A stretch of DNA of 40,492 nt from CAYFJO01 sp964343305 (GCA_964343305.1 CAYFJO010000047.1:1-40492); one strand, 5' to 3'. Positions 9,410 to 17,987 are shown, counted from the stretch's first letter. Program-made: numbers and translations. The notes: a model not told the origin generated them from the sequence alone.

Positions 9410-9871
9410 ATGATCCAACTGAAACGAATCTTGGCTCCGACGGACTTCAGTGAGTTTAGCGATCACGCGATGCAATATGCGACTGAACTCAGTTCGCAAT
9501 TTGATGCTGAATTGCATTTGCTAACCGTCGTCGATGACAGCACACCGATGTTGATGGATCCGGAGTTTATGCCTGTCGAAGATTTCATCAGTCAAGAGAT
9601 GGAATCGGCCGAAAAACAATTGGCGAATCGGCCTGGGGAATCATGGAACGAAAAACTGACGGTGAAACGTGAGCGACGGAAGGGGAATCCGCTCGTTGAG
9701 ATCGTGAGATACGCGAAAGAAAACGAAATCGATCTGATTGTCATCGGCACTCACGGCAGATCCGGGTTGATTCACATGTTGATGGGGAGTGTCGCCGAGA
9801 AGGTTGTTCGCAAGTCACCATGCCCGGTGCTGACGGTGCCCAAATCAGGACATGAGTTTGTGATGCCCTAG
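9410..9871 (+). CDS. universal stress protein, single UspA domain
   Basis: 153 residues from ATG 9410, preceded by AAAGGTG (9398-9404). In-frame upstream codons would add a hydrophobic stretch resembling a signal peptide, but the UspA fold starts at IQLKRILAPTDFS. The ATP-binding signature G-x2-G-x9-G-S is seen as GTHGRSGLIHMLMGS near residue 107, followed by VVRKSPCPVLTVP. UspA proteins are cytoplasmic nucleotide-binding stress proteins that aid survival in growth arrest. A sigma-54-like promoter and an upstream dyad precede the gene. A REP pair separates it from the convergent PGPGW gene. Confidence 0.93.
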   Translation: MIQLKRILAPTDFSEFSDHAMQYATELSSQFDAELHLLTVVDDSTPMLMDPEFMPVEDFISQEMESAEKQLANRPGESWNEKLTVKRERRKGNPLVEIVRYAKENEIDLIVIGTHGRSGLIHMLMGSVAEKVVRKSPCPVLTVPKSGHEFVMP

Positions 9872-9889
9872 ATGAATTGCAGTCAATCA

Positions 9890-9938
9890 GTAGGAAGGAT
9901 TTTCAATCCGTGTAGGACGGTTTGAAAAATCGTCCTAC
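9890..9938. repeat. REP pair between convergent genes, family 3
   Basis: Two successive GTAG-headed units: GTAGGAAGGATTTTCAATCC (9890 onward), then GTAGGACG...CGTCCTAC (9912-9938). A degenerate relative lies at 22639-22685. It may also act as a bidirectional terminator for the two converging genes. Confidence 0.7.
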
Positions 9939-9953
9939 AAATATCACAAACAT

Positions 9954-10349
9954 CTAGTCCTTGGGCGAATTCAACGGCGGTTGGCCTGCTTTCTCACGAA
10001 TCTTGTTGAGCGCTTGAAACACGCGATGCGAACCAAGGAGCCGTCGTTCCATTTTTCTTTTCCCGGGAAAGTCGAGCAGCAACACGCCCATCGCGATGAA
10101 CAAAACTCCTTGGCCCGGTGTCAGCAACATGATCGTGCCGGCAGTGACGAACAACAGACCCAGCATGTTCTTGGCCGCGATCAACACAATTCTGAGCAAA
10201 GGATGATGCTCGCGGAAACTTTCAAATCCCGAAGTTGGTCGCGTGAGATAGTCGACGGGTATTCTCGTAACCATCAACAGGGCAAATACGACGCTGCCAA
10301 TCGAGAGCAACACGGACAACCAGATAAGCCAGACGACCCAATTGCTCAA
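9954..10349 (-). CDS. PGPGW-type small membrane protein
   Basis: 131 residues. Two N-terminal hydrophobic spans (VVWLIWLSVLLSIGSVVFALLM, then LLRIVLIAAKNMLGLLFVTAG) and a third part carry LLTPGQGVLFIAMGVLLLDFPGKRKMERRL. This is the signature region of the putative transmembrane PGPGW family, here with Gln-Gly replacing Gly-Trp. A basic cytoplasmic tail follows. The function of the family is unknown. It is the last gene of a run on this strand (tandem USP, CBS protein, this gene), 17 bases after the CBS stop. Confidence 0.82.
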   Translation of the reverse strand: MSNWVVWLIWLSVLLSIGSVVFALLMVTRIPVDYLTRPTSGFESFREHHPLLRIVLIAAKNMLGLLFVTAGTIMLLTPGQGVLFIAMGVLLLDFPGKRKMERRLLGSHRVFQALNKIREKAGQPPLNSPKD

Positions 10350-10366
10350 CCGCCATTCCTCATCAA

Positions 10367-10804
10367 CTAGACACGCTCGCCTAACGCCGGTTCTAAGACC
10401 CGAGCGACATTGAAAAGTTCACGGGCCAACATCGCCACCAGGTCGTCAGAAGACAGAATTCCCACCAGCGGTCCCTCGCCCAACGAGCCTTCGCGTTGGA
10501 TGATTGGCAAGCGACGACATTTGTTTCCCGACAAATATTGAGTCGCGTTAAACACGCCTTCGTCGTCCCAGATGGTAACGACTTTCTTCGTCATCACCTC
10601 ACTAACCGGCGAATCCGGGCTGACATTCCCTGCGACGACCTTGAGAGCGACGTCGCGGTCGGTCAGTATTCCAGCGACTTTCTCGTTTTCCACGATGACA
10701 ACCGCTCCGACATCCTTTTCTTTCATCTTCTGTGTTGCTTGACGAATCGTGTCATCCGGTTGGGCGGTCACAACCTCACTGCGGAAGAGCTCGCTTAGTT
10801 TCAT
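10367..10804 (-). CDS. CBS-domain-pair protein
   Basis: 145 residues from ATG 10802-10804, with a strong AGGAGA site just upstream; a longer in-frame start would overlap the USP gene. Two CBS motifs form one Bateman module: VVTAQPDDTIRQATQKMKEKDVGAVVIVENEKVAGILTDRD, then VVTIWDDEGVFNATQYL...LVGILSSDDLVAML. CBS pairs bind adenine nucleotides and sense energy charge. As a stand-alone pair it resembles the hypoxia-induced CBS proteins (Hrp1-type) of mycobacteria, though that parallel is inference. It lies 52 bases after the tandem USP gene. Confidence 0.92.
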   Translation of the reverse strand: MKLSELFRSEVVTAQPDDTIRQATQKMKEKDVGAVVIVENEKVAGILTDRDVALKVVAGNVSPDSPVSEVMTKKVVTIWDDEGVFNATQYLSGNKCRRLPIIQREGSLGEGPLVGILSSDDLVAMLARELFNVARVLEPALGERV

Positions 10805-10856
10805 TTGAATTCTCCTATCAGTGGCACAGGGGCATCGAGTCGTTGTCGATGCGGTT

Positions 10857-11699
10857 TCACGCTGGGATGGCAAGCAACGGGGATGATGATTTTCGAACGA
10901 TTTGCTCCGTTGTGCTTCCACGCAGAGCATCAAGAAATCCTTGATGCCCAGCGGTGACCATCGTAATCAGATCGGGATCTAGCTCCTCGGCAACTTTCGC
11001 GATCTCATGTGCCGCGCGACCGTCGCGCAAAACCATCCGCCATCTTCCAAGGCTGCCGTTGGGGATCGTGACTGTCGGCATGTCTTTGCCCGCGTGAAAG
11101 ATGGTGATCGTTGAATCACTTCCGCCGAGAGCGTTGACGATGTTCGTCGCACGCTCCAATGCAGGTTGCAGATCTGGATGATGGTCGATGGGGATCAGCA
11201 CTTCTCGAAGTCGGACTTGCCCGGATTCACGGGATACGAAACCGCTCGATTGGCAAGGGACAAAGAGCGTGGGAATGTGGCTCGCGCGCGCGACTGGCTC
11301 GGCGATTGATGGATGGAGCCATCGGTGCCAGCCTTCACGACCATGCGTTCCAAGCACGATTAAGTCGACGTCATTCACTTGGGGAAAAGTCAGAATGGTA
11401 TTCACGACGTCGGAGCTGCGCGACGAGACTTTGTGAATCTCAACGCCCAACTTGCCGATCACTTCATGTTGTTTGGAGCCTGGGCCTAGCAATCCCCATC
11501 GCTCCAGCGTCTGCCGAACCTGCGGAAATGCGTCCCAATTTTCCGGCTCGTCGGCCTGATCAAGGACATGGAGAAGATACAACGTTGCCTTGTTGTGGAT
11601 GGCGATTCGCAAAGCGTGGTCGAAAGCGATTTCGCTTTCGGACGAAAAGTCGGTCGGATGAAGAATCAACTTTGCCGAATGATTTGTCGGGTTTTGCAT
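10857..11699 (-). CDS. tandem universal stress protein (two UspA domains)
   Basis: 280 residues from ATG 11697-11699. Domain 1 (residues 8-145) begins KLILHPTDFSSESEIAFDHA and has GTHGREGWHRWLHPS, where the later Gly-Ser of the ATP loop is lost. Domain 2 begins REVLIPIDHHPDLQPALERA and ends GHQGFLDALRGSTTEQIVRKSSSPLLAI, which keeps the glycines needed for nucleotide binding. One domain may therefore be regulatory and the other ATP-binding. An intrinsic terminator hairpin sits 43 bases upstream of the start codon, so the gene either has its own short promoter or depends on readthrough from the sigma-54-like promoter at 11968-11983. Confidence 0.92.
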   Translation of the reverse strand: MQNPTNHSAKLILHPTDFSSESEIAFDHALRIAIHNKATLYLLHVLDQADEPENWDAFPQVRQTLERWGLLGPGSKQHEVIGKLGVEIHKVSSRSSDVVNTILTFPQVNDVDLIVLGTHGREGWHRWLHPSIAEPVARASHIPTLFVPCQSSGFVSRESGQVRLREVLIPIDHHPDLQPALERATNIVNALGGSDSTITIFHAGKDMPTVTIPNGSLGRWRMVLRDGRAAHEIAKVAEELDPDLITMVTAGHQGFLDALRGSTTEQIVRKSSSPLLAIPA

Positions 11700-11741
11700 A
11701 GCAAAAAATATCTTTGGGGCTGCCGATCGCCAGCCGACGCT

Positions 11742-11771
11742 AAAAAAAGGCGCTGGCTCCGGCCCAGCGCC
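11742..11771 (-). terminator. intrinsic terminator or attenuator ahead of USP operon
   Basis: On the minus strand, the stem GGCGCTGG / CCAGCGCC (11749-11756 with 11764-11771, 7-base loop) is followed by seven T residues (11742-11748). It ends transcription arriving from 11957 just before the USP gene. Confidence 0.75.
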
Positions 11772-11780
11772 AAAAAACAC

Positions 11781-11957
11781 CTACCTTATACTTACCACGA
11801 TTCGATCAACGACTTTCGAATTGCATCGAGAGCCTTCTTTGCTGATTCCACAATACCATTCGGAACGCGTCCAGTTCACGAACTCCTTTGTTAGTACATT
11901 GGTTTGAGCTTTGACCAACATGCTGCACCCGCTTTTTTTGAGGTGATTTATTGCAAG
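11781..11957 (-). other. short transcription unit: leader, small RNA or disrupted small gene
   Basis: A consensus sigma-54 promoter (11968-11983) and a terminator (11742-11771) bracket about 215 bases on the minus strand. An ORF of 46 codons starts at ATG 11921 (MLVKAQTNVLTKEFVN) without a ribosome-binding site. Another frame contains a helix-like reading, GIVESAKKALDAIRKSLIES, ending at TAA 11792-11794. Joining the two frames would need a one-base shift near 11875. I cannot tell whether this is an RNA, an attenuator leader, or a small gene broken by an indel. Confidence 0.35.
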
Positions 11958-11967
11958 GAGGTGTGCT

Positions 11968-11983
11968 TGCAAAGGGCGTGCCA
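11968..11983 (-). promoter_or_regulatory. consensus sigma-54 promoter
   Basis: On the minus strand the sequence TGGCACGCCCTTTGCA matches TGGCACG-N4-TTGCW exactly, with a predicted start near 11957. It is one of the two best matches in the window. Confidence 0.72.
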
Positions 11984-12087
11984 CCGCAAGGTTCGACAGA
12001 GCAGATAAAGACGACGGATCTTTGCCGTGACGGTGTTGAATCTAAGGGCAGATTCGGCCAACCGCGGGCACTCAATCAAGCTGCTAG

Positions 12088-12105
12088 TGTGCATTTGCCC
12101 GCACA
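12088..12105. promoter_or_regulatory. weak candidate upstream activator dyad
   Basis: TGTGC...GCACA halves frame an 8-base spacer, a longer spacing than the other sites. Its centre is about 140 bases upstream of the start predicted for the promoter at 11968-11983. Confidence 0.3.
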
Positions 12106-12128
12106 TAGCGCGCGACACTGCACACTCG

Positions 12129-12524
12129 TCAATGGAAAAGCATCACGAGCGCTCGGAGCGCGTCGGTCGTTGTGAAAATACCAACAACGAATCCGCCGTC
12201 CACGACCACGGCACTTCCAACTTTTCGCTCAAGCATCTGCCGACACGCCTCGTTGATCTTCGATGTTGGACTGACCGTCAACACATCCTGCTGGCAGATG
12301 TCTTGCAGCGGCATGGCGTCAGCTGCATCGCCGTGCGAGATCCGCGCTTGAAGAATATCTCGTTGCGAAACCAAGCCTTGCAAATGCGACCCACTCATTA
12401 CTGGGACGTGACGAATCCCGTGCGTTTCCATCGCGTGAATCGCCTCAGCAACAGTCTCGCATCGTTCGACCTCGACGGGGAGCCGTGTCATGTACCGCCG
12501 AACGATTGGAGCTTTGTGGCGCAT
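12129..12524 (-). CDS. CBS-domain-pair protein
   Basis: 131 residues from ATG 12522-12524, preceded by AGGAC. The N-terminus (RHKAPIVRRYMTRLPVEVERCETVAEAIHAMETHGIRHVPV) and second half (DVLTVSPTSKINEACRQMLERKVGSAVVVDGGFVVGIFTTTDALRAL) form a complete Bateman module that probably binds adenine nucleotides. It is only distantly similar to the CBS protein at 10367-10804, so the two are unlikely to be a recent duplication. The upstream region has a REP doublet and a sigma-54-like element that could share its activator site with the protease gene on the other strand. Confidence 0.92.
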   Translation of the reverse strand: MRHKAPIVRRYMTRLPVEVERCETVAEAIHAMETHGIRHVPVMSGSHLQGLVSQRDILQARISHGDAADAMPLQDICQQDVLTVSPTSKINEACRQMLERKVGSAVVVDGGFVVGIFTTTDALRALVMLFH

Positions 12525-12583
12525 TCTCGAGTCCTGTTGAATCTGTAACACCAACCAACACGCACTCGCGATTGGTGGATAGT

Positions 12584-12634
12584 GTAGAGCAATTGTCCCA
12601 ATTGCTCGCGGAACAATTGGGACAATTGTTCTAC
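12584..12634. repeat. REP doublet (REPIN), CAATTG family
   Basis: GTAG...CTAC bounds two inverted units, each CAATTG-TCC-CAATTG or its reverse. The whole forms a 22-base inverted repeat around a 9-base loop with one G-T mismatch. It lies 60 bases upstream of the CBS gene, inside its presumed leader. Confidence 0.8.
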
Positions 12635-12659
12635 AATTAGCGGCCGTCAATCGAAGATG

Positions 12660-12675
12660 GGCAAGGCACTAGCCC
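12660..12675 (-). promoter_or_regulatory. candidate sigma-54-like promoter of CBS gene
   Basis: On the minus strand, GGGCTAGTGCCTTGCC has GG-N10-GC spacing and a good -12 half but a weak -24 half. The predicted start is near 12649, upstream of the REP doublet. Confidence 0.4.
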
Positions 12676-12752
12676 AAATCGGTCGTGCATAAACAATGCC
12701 AAATCGCTCCTTAACTAATGAATGCGTCCTCCGTTGGCAAAGCCCATCGAAG

Positions 12753-12768
12753 CGTGCGGATTCGCACG
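12753..12768. promoter_or_regulatory. shared activator dyad between CBS and protease genes
   Basis: CGTGCG-GATT-CGCACG is a perfect 6+6 dyad. It lies about 110 bases from the predicted starts on both sides (12649 minus, 12878 plus). A half-site TGTGCG follows at 12772. Confidence 0.55.
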
Positions 12769-12850
12769 TGCTGTGCGGACCAAGTGTACTGTCGGTTCGA
12801 TTCACCTACGGCTTTATCAACGTCGCCTTTTCCGGCGACAAGATCCGATG

Positions 12851-12866
12851 TGGAACAGTGTTTGCT
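12851..12866 (+). promoter_or_regulatory. sigma-54-like promoter of LonB-type protease gene
   Basis: TGGAACAGTGTTTGCT differs from TGGCACG-N4-TTGCW at two bases and keeps exact GG-N10-GC spacing. The predicted start is near 12878, 47 bases before the ATG. Confidence 0.62.
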
Positions 12867-12924
12867 GACAGTCTGTTCGTTCGAGTGTTTTCAGCACTGA
12901 AACTCCACAACGATCGCCCGTCAA

Positions 12925-15462
12925 ATGGAAAACCGAATCACAGAACACGTGAGCCACATTAAACCTCTTCCAGCGGACAAGCTTCGCTGGCGATGCGATC
13001 CCGCGATGTTTGATTTCGAGACGACCAGCGACGTCGATCCGCTGCGCGAAGTTCTCGGTCAAGCCCGTGCTCTGGATGCGGTGCAGTTTGGCATCGGCAT
13101 TCAACAGGATGGCTACAACTTGTTCGTCCTCGGCCGACGTGGCACGGGCAAGCGGACCATTGTGAACCAGTTCCTCGAGCAGCGATCCGCCAGCGAGCAG
13201 CGTCCGCCGGATTGGTGTTACGTGCAGAATTTCGAACATCCCGACAAACCGACGTCACTGCGACTGCCGCCCGGCTGGGCAACAAGGTTGCGCGACGATA
13301 TGGAGAACTTGGTCGAGGATTTGCAGACAGAAATCGCCGCTTCGTTGCAGGTTGAACAGCACCAGATTCGCGTTCAGCAACTCGAACAAGCGGCGAAGCA
13401 CCAGCATGATGTGGCGTTCAAGAAACTGGCGGAGAAGGCGGCGACGAAGGACCTTCAGCTAATCCGCACGCCTGGCGGGTTCGCAATGGCACCGATGAAG
13501 GACGGCGAAGTCATCGGACCCGAAGAATTTGACGCGCTGCCGAAGGAGGAGCAGGACCATATCACGTCGAACGTCGAGTCGTTGCAGGGCGAGTTGAAAG
13601 AGTTGATCGAGCAGGTTCATGAGTGGCGCAGGGAGACTCGTGAAAGGGTCAAGGAGTTGAATCGCGAAACGACGCGGGCTGCGATCGGACGCTCACTTGC
13701 CGCAGTACAATTGAAGTACTCAGAATTTCGCGACGTGCTTGACTACCTCGTTGCGGTCGAAAGAGACATTATCGAAAACTCGGAAGATTTCGAGCCGGCG
13801 CGCGACGAACCTGCATCCTTTTTCGGAATCGAGATGCCCGATCAACATTCGTTTCGGCGTTACGCTGTCAATGTGTTGGTCGACAACAAGGAAACGAGCG
13901 GCGCACCGGTCGTGTATGAGGAACACCCGAACTATCAAAACTTGATCGGCCGCGTTGAGCACAAGTCCCAAATGGGCACGTTGTTAACGGATTTCACATT
14001 GATCAAACCTGGCGCTCTGCATCGGGCCAACGGTGGCTATCTTGTCGTCGATGCGCTCAAACTTTTGCAGCAACCCTACGCTTGGGAAGCTTTGAAACGT
14101 GCGCTCGGCTCGGGCACCGTCAAGATTGAATCGTTGGCCGAGTCGCTGAGCCTGGTTAGCACCGTGTCGCTCGATCCGCAACCGATTCCGTTGGACGTCA
14201 AGGTCGTGTTGCTCGGCGAACGAATGCTCTATTACCTGCTGTACGAACACGATCGCGAATTTGGCGAGCTGTTCAAAGTGGCGGCGGATTTTGACGACGA
14301 AATGAATCTCACGTCGGAGAATCTGCAACTCTATGTTCGGATGATCGCGGCGCTCGTGCGGAAAAACGGCGAAACGGAGCAGATCAACGCAGCCGAATTC
14401 GCCCAGAGTTCGGGCGATTCAAATTCACGGCCCGAAGTCTTGGCGACCGTGGCGACGAACGACAAACCGACTCGGCCATTTGACGCGTCGGCCGTCGCGT
14501 GCGTGATCGAGAGGGCTGCGCGAGTGGCCGATGACTCCCAGAAACTGACGACCCACTTGCGTACGATCTCCGATTTGATTCACGAGTCAGACTTCTGGGC
14601 CTCGAAAGACAACTGCGATGTCGTAACGGCGAAGCATGTCGAGCAAGCGATCGATAAGCAAATCTATCGAGCGGATCGTTTGCGCGAACGAATGCAGGAA
14701 GAGACACAGCGTGGAACGTTCTTTGTCGATACGGAAGGCGAAAAAGTCGGGCAGATCAATGGCCTGTCGGTGCTTGACCTGGGCAACTTCCGTTTTGGCC
14801 GACCGTCGAGGATCACGGCCACGACTCGTCTTGGGAAAGGTGAAGTTGTTGACATCGAGCGCGAAGTGGAACTCGGTGGTCCGATCCACTCGAAAGGCGT
14901 GCTGATCATTTCATCGCTGTTGGCGTCGCGATACGCAAAGAACCATCCACTCTCGTTGCTGGCGAGCGTCGTCTTTGAGCAATCTTACGGGCAAGTCGAG
15001 GGCGACAGCGCATCGGTCGCGGAGCTGTGTGTTTTGTTGTCGTCGTTGGCGAACGTGCCCATCAAGCAATCGCTGGCCGTCACCGGATCGATTAACCAAC
15101 ACGGGCAGGTTCAGCCGATCGGCGGAGTGAATGAAAAGATCGAAGGGTTCTTCGACCTTTGCGAAGCCCGTGGATTGACGGGCCAACAGGGAGTTCTCAT
15201 TCCCGCCGCCAACGTAAAACACCTCATGCTGCGAAACAACGTCGTGCAGGCAGCGGCCGAAGACCGCTTTCATATCTATCCAGTCGAGACGATCGACGAT
15301 GCGATTGAACTGCTGACTGGAATGGCAGCCGGCGAAGCGGACGACTCGGGGAGCTACCCCGACGAGACCGTCAATGGCCGTGTCGCCGCGCGTCTGTGGG
15401 AGCTGTTCGAATTGAGCCAGAAATTTACCAAGTCGGATCGTGAAGATGCGGTATCACCATGA
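12925..15462 (+). CDS. LonB-type ATP-dependent protease (AAA + S16)
   Basis: 845 residues, the usual length of COG1067-type Lon-like proteases. The N-terminal part has Walker A GRRGTGKRT (residues 70-78). A long insert of charged coiled-coil (about residues 110-240: QVEQHQIRVQQLEQAAKHQHD, RRETRERVKELNRET) separates it from the rest of the AAA module (TLIKPGALHRANGGYLVVDALKLL). The C-terminal S16 domain has the catalytic dyad Ser695 (GDSAS) and Lys738 (GGVNEKIEGF), 43 residues apart as in E. coli Lon. It degrades damaged or regulatory proteins in the cytoplasm. Its stop overlaps the next USP start by 4 bases, so the two are translationally coupled. Confidence 0.95.
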   Translation: MENRITEHVSHIKPLPADKLRWRCDPAMFDFETTSDVDPLREVLGQARALDAVQFGIGIQQDGYNLFVLGRRGTGKRTIVNQFLEQRSASEQRPPDWCYVQNFEHPDKPTSLRLPPGWATRLRDDMENLVEDLQTEIAASLQVEQHQIRVQQLEQAAKHQHDVAFKKLAEKAATKDLQLIRTPGGFAMAPMKDGEVIGPEEFDALPKEEQDHITSNVESLQGELKELIEQVHEWRRETRERVKELNRETTRAAIGRSLAAVQLKYSEFRDVLDYLVAVERDIIENSEDFEPARDEPASFFGIEMPDQHSFRRYAVNVLVDNKETSGAPVVYEEHPNYQNLIGRVEHKSQMGTLLTDFTLIKPGALHRANGGYLVVDALKLLQQPYAWEALKRALGSGTVKIESLAESLSLVSTVSLDPQPIPLDVKVVLLGERMLYYLLYEHDREFGELFKVAADFDDEMNLTSENLQLYVRMIAALVRKNGETEQINAAEFAQSSGDSNSRPEVLATVATNDKPTRPFDASAVACVIERAARVADDSQKLTTHLRTISDLIHESDFWASKDNCDVVTAKHVEQAIDKQIYRADRLRERMQEETQRGTFFVDTEGEKVGQINGLSVLDLGNFRFGRPSRITATTRLGKGEVVDIEREVELGGPIHSKGVLIISSLLASRYAKNHPLSLLASVVFEQSYGQVEGDSASVAELCVLLSSLANVPIKQSLAVTGSINQHGQVQPIGGVNEKIEGFFDLCEARGLTGQQGVLIPAANVKHLMLRNNVVQAAAEDRFHIYPVETIDDAIELLTGMAAGEADDSGSYPDETVNGRVAARLWELFELSQKFTKSDREDAVSP

Positions 15463-16247
15463 CCCAAACAGACAAGACGACATTGAAAAGAATTCTCGTT
15501 GCCTTGGACGAATCGCCGCCTGGCCTCGCTGCGTTAGAAGTCGCGACCCATTTAGCCTCACAGCTTCACGCGGACTTGCAGGCGCTGTTCGTTGAGGATG
15601 ACAATCTGCTGAAGCTGGCCGGTTTGCCATTCTCGCATGAGATCGACTTTACGTCCGCCGTCGCACGGCCACTCGACCGATCCGCCGTGGAACAGATATT
15701 TCGCACGAAGGCGAACCAGATTCGCGAGGCAATCGCCACGACAGCTCATCGCGCCAGTGTTCGCTGGTCGTTCCAAGTCACACGCGGACGTGTTACCGCC
15801 GAAGCACTAGCGGCTGCCAGAGAAATGGACGCCGTTGTCATGGGACGAGAAAGCTCGCCACTAAAATCGTTCGCGGACGCAACAGCGAGAGGCGATCGCA
15901 ATACAATCGTCGTGGTCTATGACGGTTCGCCCGGCGGGCGGCGAGTTCTCGAGATTGCTCAACAGTTCGCCGCGATTCGTTCCGATCCGATTTTCGTTTT
16001 TGTAAACACGTCAGAACCTGAACAAGCCGGCAGATTGCGACAAGAGGCGATCGATTCGATTGACCAGCAAGTGCAGCACGCAACGGTTTCGGGCGAATTG
16101 CTCTCTGATGCCCATGAGTTATCGGTCGCCGTCGAGCAAACTCACGCTAGACTCGTTGTGCTCAACCGCGACAATCTGCTGCTCGACGAGCGAACCGTCG
16201 AATGCCTGGTCAACGAACTTGACTGCCCTATCGCACTTGTTCGATAA
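15459..16247 (+). CDS. universal stress protein, two-domain, degenerate
   Basis: 262 residues starting at the ATGA overlap with the protease stop. The first UspA domain is clear: LKRILVALDESPPGLAALEVATHLASQLHADLQALFVEDDNLLKLAG. The second half (NTIVVVYDGSPGGRRVLEIAQQFAA... LVVLNRDNLLLDERTVECLVNELDCPIALV) keeps the fold pattern, but the glycine-rich ATP loop is missing from both halves. It probably does not bind ATP in the usual way. Coupling to the LonB-type protease suggests it may act as an adaptor or partner; that is inference. Confidence 0.85.
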   Translation: MTQTDKTTLKRILVALDESPPGLAALEVATHLASQLHADLQALFVEDDNLLKLAGLPFSHEIDFTSAVARPLDRSAVEQIFRTKANQIREAIATTAHRASVRWSFQVTRGRVTAEALAAAREMDAVVMGRESSPLKSFADATARGDRNTIVVVYDGSPGGRRVLEIAQQFAAIRSDPIFVFVNTSEPEQAGRLRQEAIDSIDQQVQHATVSGELLSDAHELSVAVEQTHARLVVLNRDNLLLDERTVECLVNELDCPIALVR

Positions 16248-16279
16248 CTTTGACTGACAGATTCAGTACCCATTCCGCC

Positions 16280-16296
16280 GTAGCTGCGAGTGCAGC
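16280..16296. repeat. possible single REP unit
   Basis: GTAG followed by the hairpin CTGC-GAGT-GCAG. It lies in the 69-base gap before the acyl-CoA synthetase gene and resembles half of family 1. Confidence 0.4.
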
Positions 16297-16316
16297 GGCA
16301 AAAGAGAAGAGCCGAA

Positions 16317-17987
16317 ATGGATTCCACTGACCAAACTCCGTGGGTCGAAGGTCTAACGATCGGCCAAGTGCTATCGAAAACGGCTGAGAGATTTCCCGAT
16401 CGTGACGCGGTCGTTTTCCCTAAACTCGACTTGCGATGGAACTGGCAGGAGTTTGCATCGCGAGTCGATCAAACGGCGCGGGCATTGTTGGCATTGGGAA
16501 TCAAGCCCGGCGAACACGCAGCAGTTTGGGCAACGAATGTGCCGCAATGGATTGAACTTCAATTTGCGACCGCACAAGTTGGCATCACACTGGTGACAAT
16601 CAATCCAGCGTACCGGCCGTTTGAGTTGAAGTACGTCCTCAAGCAATGTGATGCCGTTGCGCTGTTTTTAATCGATCGATTCAAGACGTCCGACTACTTC
16701 GCCATGTTGGCCGAATCGTGCGCGGATCTTGCTGAAGCCGACACCGAGGAACCCATCTCTGGGGAATTTCCAATGTTGAGGCGCGTCGTTGGACTCAAGG
16801 GCGAAACGCCAAAGGCTGTCATTAACTACGAGACCTTCCTCGCCAGGCGTGAATCGATTGATCCACAAACGGCAACGGAAATCGCCAGTCGACTCGTTCC
16901 AAATGATGCGGTCAACATTCAGTACACGTCGGGCACGACCGGGTTTCCCAAGGCGGCAACGTTGAGCCATCGCAATCTCCTTCTCAACGCGTACTATGTT
17001 GGACAGTGTCAGAAATTCACGTACGAGGATCGCATTTGCATTCCCGTTCCATTTTACCACTGTTTTGGTTGTGTTCTCGGTACTTTGTGCGCGGCGGTTC
17101 ACGGAGCAGCGATGGTTATTCCTGGCGAGTATTTCAATGCCACCGACACGCTGGACGCAATTCAGCGCGAACGAGCGACGGCGATTTACGGTGTGCCAAC
17201 CATGTTTATTGCCCAGTTGCAAGATCCTTCGTTCGCAGAACGCGATTTGACATCCTTGCGAACGGGAATCATGGCCGGCAGCCCTTGTCCGGTCGAAGTG
17301 ATGAAGCAGGTCATCGACGACATGGGAGCGAGGGAATTGACGATCGCCTACGGGCAAACCGAGGCGTCACCCGTCGTAACTCAGACGCGTGTCAACGATC
17401 CGCTGGAACTACGAGTCGAAACGGTGGGCCGACCGATCCCCGGCGTGGAAGCCAAAGTGATCGATCCCGCGACGGGCGATGAACTTGGCGTCAACGAACA
17501 GGGCGAGTTTTGTTCACGCGGTCATGTTGTGATGCTCGGCTATTATAAGTCTCCCGACGCAACCGCCGCCGCCATCGACGAAGACGGTTGGCTGCATTCA
17601 GGCGACCTTGCCGTACGATTGCCCAATGGTTACTACCAAATCACGGGGCGCATCAAAGACATGGTGATACGCGGCGGTGAGAACATTTATCCTCGCGAGA
17701 TCGAGGAATACCTTTTCACGCATCCAGCGATCGAACAATCTGCCGTCGTGGGTGTGCCCGACGAGAAATTCGGCGAAGAGTTATGTGCGTGGATCAAGCT
17801 AAAATCGGGCGAGAGTATGACAGAGGACGACGTCCTCGATTATTGCCTGGGCAAACTCGCCCATTACAAAGTGCCTCGATACATTCGTTTCGTCGATCGT
17901 TTTCCGCAAACCGTGACGGGGAAAATTCAGAAGTTCAAAATCCGAGAAATGATGATCGAGGAAATGAAGCAAGAGAGTTCGACGTAG
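16317..17987 (+). CDS. fatty-acyl-CoA synthetase / AMP-dependent ligase
   Basis: 556 residues from ATG 16317; a GTG nine codons upstream is less likely. It activates a fatty acid with ATP to acyl-AMP and then to acyl-CoA. Motifs are in order: the P-loop-like YTSGTTGFPKAATLSH (about residue 202), IAYGQTEASPV, GWLHSGDLAVRLPNGYYQITGRIKDMVIRGGENIYP, and the late catalytic Lys in TVTGKIQKFKIREMM. The closest family is medium/long-chain FadD-type ligases. It follows the USP gene by 69 bases and is probably in the protease operon. The TAG stop is part of the GTAG end of a REP doublet. Confidence 0.93.
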   Translation: MDSTDQTPWVEGLTIGQVLSKTAERFPDRDAVVFPKLDLRWNWQEFASRVDQTARALLALGIKPGEHAAVWATNVPQWIELQFATAQVGITLVTINPAYRPFELKYVLKQCDAVALFLIDRFKTSDYFAMLAESCADLAEADTEEPISGEFPMLRRVVGLKGETPKAVINYETFLARRESIDPQTATEIASRLVPNDAVNIQYTSGTTGFPKAATLSHRNLLLNAYYVGQCQKFTYEDRICIPVPFYHCFGCVLGTLCAAVHGAAMVIPGEYFNATDTLDAIQRERATAIYGVPTMFIAQLQDPSFAERDLTSLRTGIMAGSPCPVEVMKQVIDDMGARELTIAYGQTEASPVVTQTRVNDPLELRVETVGRPIPGVEAKVIDPATGDELGVNEQGEFCSRGHVVMLGYYKSPDATAAAIDEDGWLHSGDLAVRLPNGYYQITGRIKDMVIRGGENIYPREIEEYLFTHPAIEQSAVVGVPDEKFGEELCAWIKLKSGESMTEDDVLDYCLGKLAHYKVPRYIRFVDRFPQTVTGKIQKFKIREMMIEEMKQESST

